From Oopsacas minuta (taxonomy: Eukaryota > Porifera > Hexactinellida > Lyssacinosida > Leucopsacidae), in assembly GCA_024704765.1 (NCBI GenBank), contig JAKMXF010000302.1, positions 248,001 to 312,000 of the forward strand: DNA of 64,000 nt, written 5' to 3'. The notes beneath the pieces are model-generated. The model searched no databases, was not told the DNA's origin, and was given only the letters and a program-made list of their open reading frames with translations. Positions 59,845 through 64,000 of this stretch are shown here, one piece after another; position 1 is the stretch's first letter, and every line of letters begins with the position of its first letter. Position numbers and translations under genes: made by a program.

Positions 59845-62800
59845 TTAACTCTCCATTTCTTCCCCATCAACTGATGATCTATCAAAGAAGAACATAATTC
59901 TCCCTAACAGAGACTGTTGCTCGCTTGATATGATAGCTTGAGAGTGTTGAGTGAGGAGGCTCTTTAATTCAGAGGTCAGTACCTTATCAATCAACTTACA
60001 AGTATCAATTATCTTTAACAATTTTAGTAAAAGCTTGAGGCTGGTCGCTCTGATACTAGAATACATCTTATTACCACAACTAATGATAGTTGGACTTAGT
60101 ACAAAAGAGATCGATTCTACTATTAGGGCAGGATCTTCTTCAAGAGATATCTTATCACAAACCTTGTCTACACTCTCTAGCACAGACAAATGCACCTTCC
60201 ATGTACTCTGGTTTAAAAAGCGTGTAGCGTAATTAAAATATTCTTGAATAAAACCTTTCTGGTTGAACTTTGGAAAAACTTTTGCAAACCCTGTGAATAT
60301 AATTCTTGTCAATTCATCCTGTTTCTTATCATCTTCATTACCATCACTACTATCTTTCTGTTTGTCTAGGATAGAGTAGGCTAATTTAAAGAAGTCTGGG
60401 AATTGTTCGGATTTGTATTCTTCAATAATACTAGCTAATGCTTGTATCAATCCAGATTGAAGAGTTACAGTACGAGTAGCCTCTTTGAATAGAGTACTAA
60501 TCATATTGTTAATACTAGGAGAATGATTCAAACCATTAACTTTGATTTTTTCAGAGCAATTAACAGTCAGAAATTCGATGGTTTTTGGTAGATATATTTT
60601 CCCATCCCACGCTCTACCTGGAAGAGATTTTATTAGCCCCGCGAGGAGATTATCTGAATGTGTTATTGAAAGTTCTTTGGGAATCTTTTCAGCTAAATCT
60701 ATGATAGCCTTGAGGGCCTGTTCTCTTCTCTCCCAAACTTGAGCATTTAAATTCTGTAGCAAAATCTCTACTAACTCGTCCAGATAAAGTATCAACGCTC
60801 TCTCCTTGTTTGGAGCTAGGTTATCCCATATCTCTTCCCATAAGGTGTTATTCACAAACTTAGCATTCTCTTCCTCTTGCTGAGTATCTTTACTCACAAC
60901 TTTGTCATGAAGAGCGAAATATACTACAGGAATAAGATTTGATCTATAATTGTTAGTGATATCAGGACAATTGTGAGTAAGGGATTGTAGAATGAGACAA
61001 GCATTCAGTTGCTGGTCTGTATCTCCACTGAAGTAGAATTTAGTTAGTTTTAAAACAAGTTTCTCAAAGATAGATTCTTTCGCGTATCTAGCAAGTTGTG
61101 AAATTGAAGAAGCAAAAGTTTTCTTAACAGACAGACTCTTGTCATTCATTTTACCTAAGAAAGCACTAATAAGCTTTTGTGAATACGGAGAGAGATCTTG
61201 TTTGCATTGTACAGTCAAGAATACAGCAACTTTACTACAACCAACTTTAGTGTTAAGTGCTATACTACTCTTAATAAGATCTACAAGCTTAGGGATCAGC
61301 TGATCTAACACTTGAGTATCCACATATTGAATACAAGATTTGATTGTATCCATCATTGGAGAAGAACGACTTATATCTAAGCGAATAGATTCTATCTTTT
61401 CCTGACTCAGCTGATCTTGTTCTACCATGACAGATATTCGGCTTAGCTCCTGAGGTTCTAAATCAGATAACGCATTCAGTAGGGTAACTATTAACTCAGG
61501 TATTATAGGTTTTACAAGAGATCCTGCATATTTAGTTATTGATACTAGAGTAGCTAAGCAGATAGATTGTACTTCTTTCACAGCAGAATTAACTACATAG
61601 TCCAGTACCATAGGAAGAAGTACGCCAATATTCTTTTCTGCTATTTCTTTGTTGTTAGAAGAATTGCATAGTTTAACTGTTATTTTACTTAAAGAGCTAC
61701 AAGCAATAGCAGCAGCTACTCGTACTGTCTCTTTAAAGTCGTCGAGGTTTCTGAGGACAAGCTTCCAGAGTTCTGGAAGATCTTCAGCAAACATTTCGTA
61801 AGGCTGTGACGTTAGAATATCATTCAGACAGAGACAGCTGCCCTGTCGTACAGACCAAGAATTGAATGCTAGAAGTGCTTTAAGCTCACTCAAAATTGGC
61901 CTGCAATACTGTTCTATAATTTTACGGTCTTCTTGTACTAAATTGTTCCAAATATTTTCCATTGTCTTCTGTAAGTCAAGATGAGGATCATGTAGGAAAG
62001 AGAATAGCTTAGGAATTATACTAGGAAGCTCAGTTTCGAGATTACTCATTGCTCGATCCTTTGTGTTAGTTAAATCCAGCATTTGACCTTTAAATAGTGT
62101 AGATAAAGTGAATGTATGTCCTAGATTTAAGAGCGGATATGTGAAGGAGAGATCTTTAAGAATTCGTGAAAGATTAAATATTTCCTTATAAGTAGTTGAT
62201 GCTGATTTAGGTAGAGCTAGCTCTAAATTGGTAGCTTCTTCAGTATCTTTTGTAGTATCTTTATCTTCTTTTGCGTCAGTACTCGAATCCTCCTTCTTCT
62301 TTTTCTTAATATAATCAATAGATTGTGTTCCCATATACTTCTGTAAAACTGATAAGAGATTTGGTTTGGTGTCCTGGTTGCTGAATGTAAATACAACGAA
62401 TAACCCTATGGATGCTGCTTCTTGTGAAATAGAGTTTGAAGTATTTAATAGGATAGAAAGGAGAGCTGAGTGAATTCTTTCTATCTCAATACAGAGGTTG
62501 AAAGGGACAATAACCAACTGCAGCAGGGAGAGTAACCATATAGGAATTGAATAGCCTTTCTTCATGACAAGTTCATCCTTCACAGTTTTAAACAAAAACT
62601 CTAGGATATAAGTTAGAATTATGATATCTAATTTCTCCGTAGTTTGCTGGCAGTAAATAGAATCGTGGAGAAATGGAAGAAACTGGAAAGCCTTAGAACG
62701 ATTCCCAACTACACAAAATGAGAGACTCTCTCCTATACCAAGATGTAAATCTGCTCCTTGGAGATTGTGCTGTTTAATTAAACAATCACATACTTTCTTC

Positions 62801-64000
62801 AAGAACTCTTCATCTCTATAACAAATAGAGAGAATACCTAGCAATAAGAACCCACACTCTTTGGTAGGAATATCAGTCTTTGAGGATTTAAGGATATCAC
62901 TAATAATCTCCAACAATTCACCATGCTTAATATTAATCCTCTCCAACAGCTGATGATGAGAGAGTACAATAGCTAGACTCTGTAGGGATGTTTTAACAAT
63001 CATTAGGGATTCATGACGCATAGCTGACGTCATAAAATGTATAGATTTATCAATACAGTCTGTTTCAATTTGAGAGAATTGCTCAGCCTTACAAAACGCT
63101 ATGATATAAGCAAGAGATAGAATACTCCCATCAAAATGCTCTAATCTAAAGTTATCAGGAGCGAATGTGAATTTCTTGATAGTTAAGTTTATTTCTTCTA
63201 TAGAATTCTCTCGCATAATAAGCCCAGTTAATTCCGCAGCTAGCAGCCTCGTGTCGTCACGTCCTGAACTGATGAAAGGTTTCAAACTCTTGAACGTGAC
63301 AACGTCAGCTAATTCAGGAATGCAATGCAGTATCTCCTTTAGAGATTTAAGACTGACTTCATTGAGAGCTGAATCAGCTGCTGGTTTCAATCCGTATTGA
63401 ATAAGTTTGATATAATTGAGAAGAATATCATTTCTATTGGATAAGTTATGAAAAAATTCCTTTTTCTTCTGTAATCGTTTCTTACTGACCAATTCTAAAT
63501 CTGTCCCAGAAATCTTGGATATCAATTCTTCAAGGAATTGCAGCATCTTACCAAGGACAGCTGGTTTGAAAGGGAGTTCCCCTACACTACTACCAAACTT
63601 AACTCCTGTATTAGCACGCTCATTGCATTTATTAATTAAGAAAGAGACAAGAATATTAAATTCAGGCAACGAATCTGATTTAATTCCTTTTAAGGACAGT
63701 CCGCGAATAGCTTCATCTCTGACGTCACCCCTGGTATCGCCAGCAGCTATGAGCATGAGATAACGAGACAGTATGTGAGTAGAAGGGAATATTCTATGAC
63801 AACAACTGACGGTAGCTAACCTCACTAGAGATGTTTCCGTCTCCATAAGAGATGGGAATAGAGCTTCCAGGGTAGTTTGAACCTCTTCATTCCCTGATTT
63901 GAAAGCATCTGTCATTAGAGAAATACACTCATAGATAGCTAAACCTAAATCCTTCTCTGCGTTGAGTAAAGATTCAAACATTATTTGGAAGAATTGTATT
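59845..64000 (-). CDS. ECPAS: Proteasome adaptor ECM29 (ECPAS), 5' end beyond window
   Basis: At least 1378 residues; the frame remains open to the window edge (codons upstream of the ATG at 63981 are sense), so the N-terminal few hundred residues are missing; human ECM29 is about 1845. The protein is a continuous HEAT-repeat solenoid. Matching blocks: HILSRYLMLIAAGDTRGDVR with DEAIRGLSLKG, WSVRQGSCLCLNDIL, LPELWKLVLRNLDDFKETVR, EPQELSRISV, SSPMMDTIKSCIQYVD, and STWKVHLSVLESVDKV near the end. A Lys/Glu/Asp-rich insert (KKKKEDSSTDAKEDKD) lies in the middle. ECM29 binds the 26S proteasome, stabilises it and links it to endosomes and motors. No intron is seen in the 4.1 kb present. Confidence 0.93.
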   Translation of the reverse strand, partial: IQFFQIMFESLLNAEKDLGLAIYECISLMTDAFKSGNEEVQTTLEALFPSLMETETSLVRLATVSCCHRIFPSTHILSRYLMLIAAGDTRGDVRDEAIRGLSLKGIKSDSLPEFNILVSFLINKCNERANTGVKFGSSVGELPFKPAVLGKMLQFLEELISKISGTDLELVSKKRLQKKKEFFHNLSNRNDILLNYIKLIQYGLKPAADSALNEVSLKSLKEILHCIPELADVVTFKSLKPFISSGRDDTRLLAAELTGLIMRENSIEEINLTIKKFTFAPDNFRLEHFDGSILSLAYIIAFCKAEQFSQIETDCIDKSIHFMTSAMRHESLMIVKTSLQSLAIVLSHHQLLERINIKHGELLEIISDILKSSKTDIPTKECGFLLLGILSICYRDEEFLKKVCDCLIKQHNLQGADLHLGIGESLSFCVVGNRSKAFQFLPFLHDSIYCQQTTEKLDIIILTYILEFLFKTVKDELVMKKGYSIPIWLLSLLQLVIVPFNLCIEIERIHSALLSILLNTSNSISQEAASIGLFVVFTFSNQDTKPNLLSVLQKYMGTQSIDYIKKKKKEDSSTDAKEDKDTTKDTEEATNLELALPKSASTTYKEIFNLSRILKDLSFTYPLLNLGHTFTLSTLFKGQMLDLTNTKDRAMSNLETELPSIIPKLFSFLHDPHLDLQKTMENIWNNLVQEDRKIIEQYCRPILSELKALLAFNSWSVRQGSCLCLNDILTSQPYEMFAEDLPELWKLVLRNLDDFKETVRVAAAIACSSLSKITVKLCNSSNNKEIAEKNIGVLLPMVLDYVVNSAVKEVQSICLATLVSITKYAGSLVKPIIPELIVTLLNALSDLEPQELSRISVMVEQDQLSQEKIESIRLDISRSSPMMDTIKSCIQYVDTQVLDQLIPKLVDLIKSSIALNTKVGCSKVAVFLTVQCKQDLSPYSQKLISAFLGKMNDKSLSVKKTFASSISQLARYAKESIFEKLVLKLTKFYFSGDTDQQLNACLILQSLTHNCPDITNNYRSNLIPVVYFALHDKVVSKDTQQEEENAKFVNNTLWEEIWDNLAPNKERALILYLDELVEILLQNLNAQVWERREQALKAIIDLAEKIPKELSITHSDNLLAGLIKSLPGRAWDGKIYLPKTIEFLTVNCSEKIKVNGLNHSPSINNMISTLFKEATRTVTLQSGLIQALASIIEEYKSEQFPDFFKLAYSILDKQKDSSDGNEDDKKQDELTRIIFTGFAKVFPKFNQKGFIQEYFNYATRFLNQSTWKVHLSVLESVDKVCDKISLEEDPALIVESISFVLSPTIISCGNKMYSSIRATSLKLLLKLLKIIDTCKLIDKVLTSELKSLLTQHSQAIISSEQQSLLGRIMFFFDRSSVDGEEMES

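Overview
This is nuclear DNA from an animal with a compact genome. By eye it is AT-rich, with about 25 protein-coding genes in 64 kb, intergenic gaps mostly of 0.1-0.8 kb, and GT-AG introns that cluster at 51-66 bp. Grainyhead, a Na+/K+-ATPase ending in ETYY, an Ig/FN3 cell-surface receptor and a RhoA-like GTPase place it in Metazoa. The short introns, tight packing and ciliary genes suggest an early-branching animal, most likely a sponge. That assignment is inference from gene content and architecture, not from a database match.

Layout. 0-4 kb: RhoA-like GTPase and Grainyhead-like factor, both on minus. 4-14 kb: a 17-exon receptor with 6 Ig and 5 FN3 domains (minus). One of its introns holds a complete, intronless Na+/K+-ATPase gene on the opposite strand. 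14.5-16.3 kb: BLOC1S5 and SUCLG1. 16.4-24 kb: NPHP3-like DUF4062/NTPase/TPR protein, RPS29, OSCP1 and an AUP1-like protein that lacks a CUE domain. 24-43 kb: two large ZNFX1-like helicase/zinc-finger paralogues. They enclose a vault-shoulder/SPFH-like protein, a pair of paralogous proteins of unknown function that flank a DEDDh exonuclease, and a SEPT3/9-type septin with an N-terminal EF-hand. 43-50 kb: NUDT16-like hydrolase, an SLC35A nucleotide-sugar transporter whose large intron contains an intronless ACAP-type ArfGAP gene on the same strand, and a steroid 5-alpha-reductase. 50-64 kb: IFT54/TRAF3IP1, WDR4, TFIIE-alpha, CCDC113, a CLC-3/4/5-type Cl-/H+ exchanger, TAF13, and ECM29, which runs off the right edge.

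Themes. Most genes are housekeeping. Several are ciliary (NPHP3-like, OSCP1, IFT54, CCDC113). The most unusual features are the two nested intronless genes, each in a host intron of 3.6-3.8 kb where the usual intron is about 60 bp. The ZNFX1-exonuclease-vault-like block is the best candidate here for an undescribed RNA-surveillance or defence neighbourhood, but nothing in the sequence proves that these genes act together. Exon boundaries below were set by hand from reading frame, splice-site sequence and phase.
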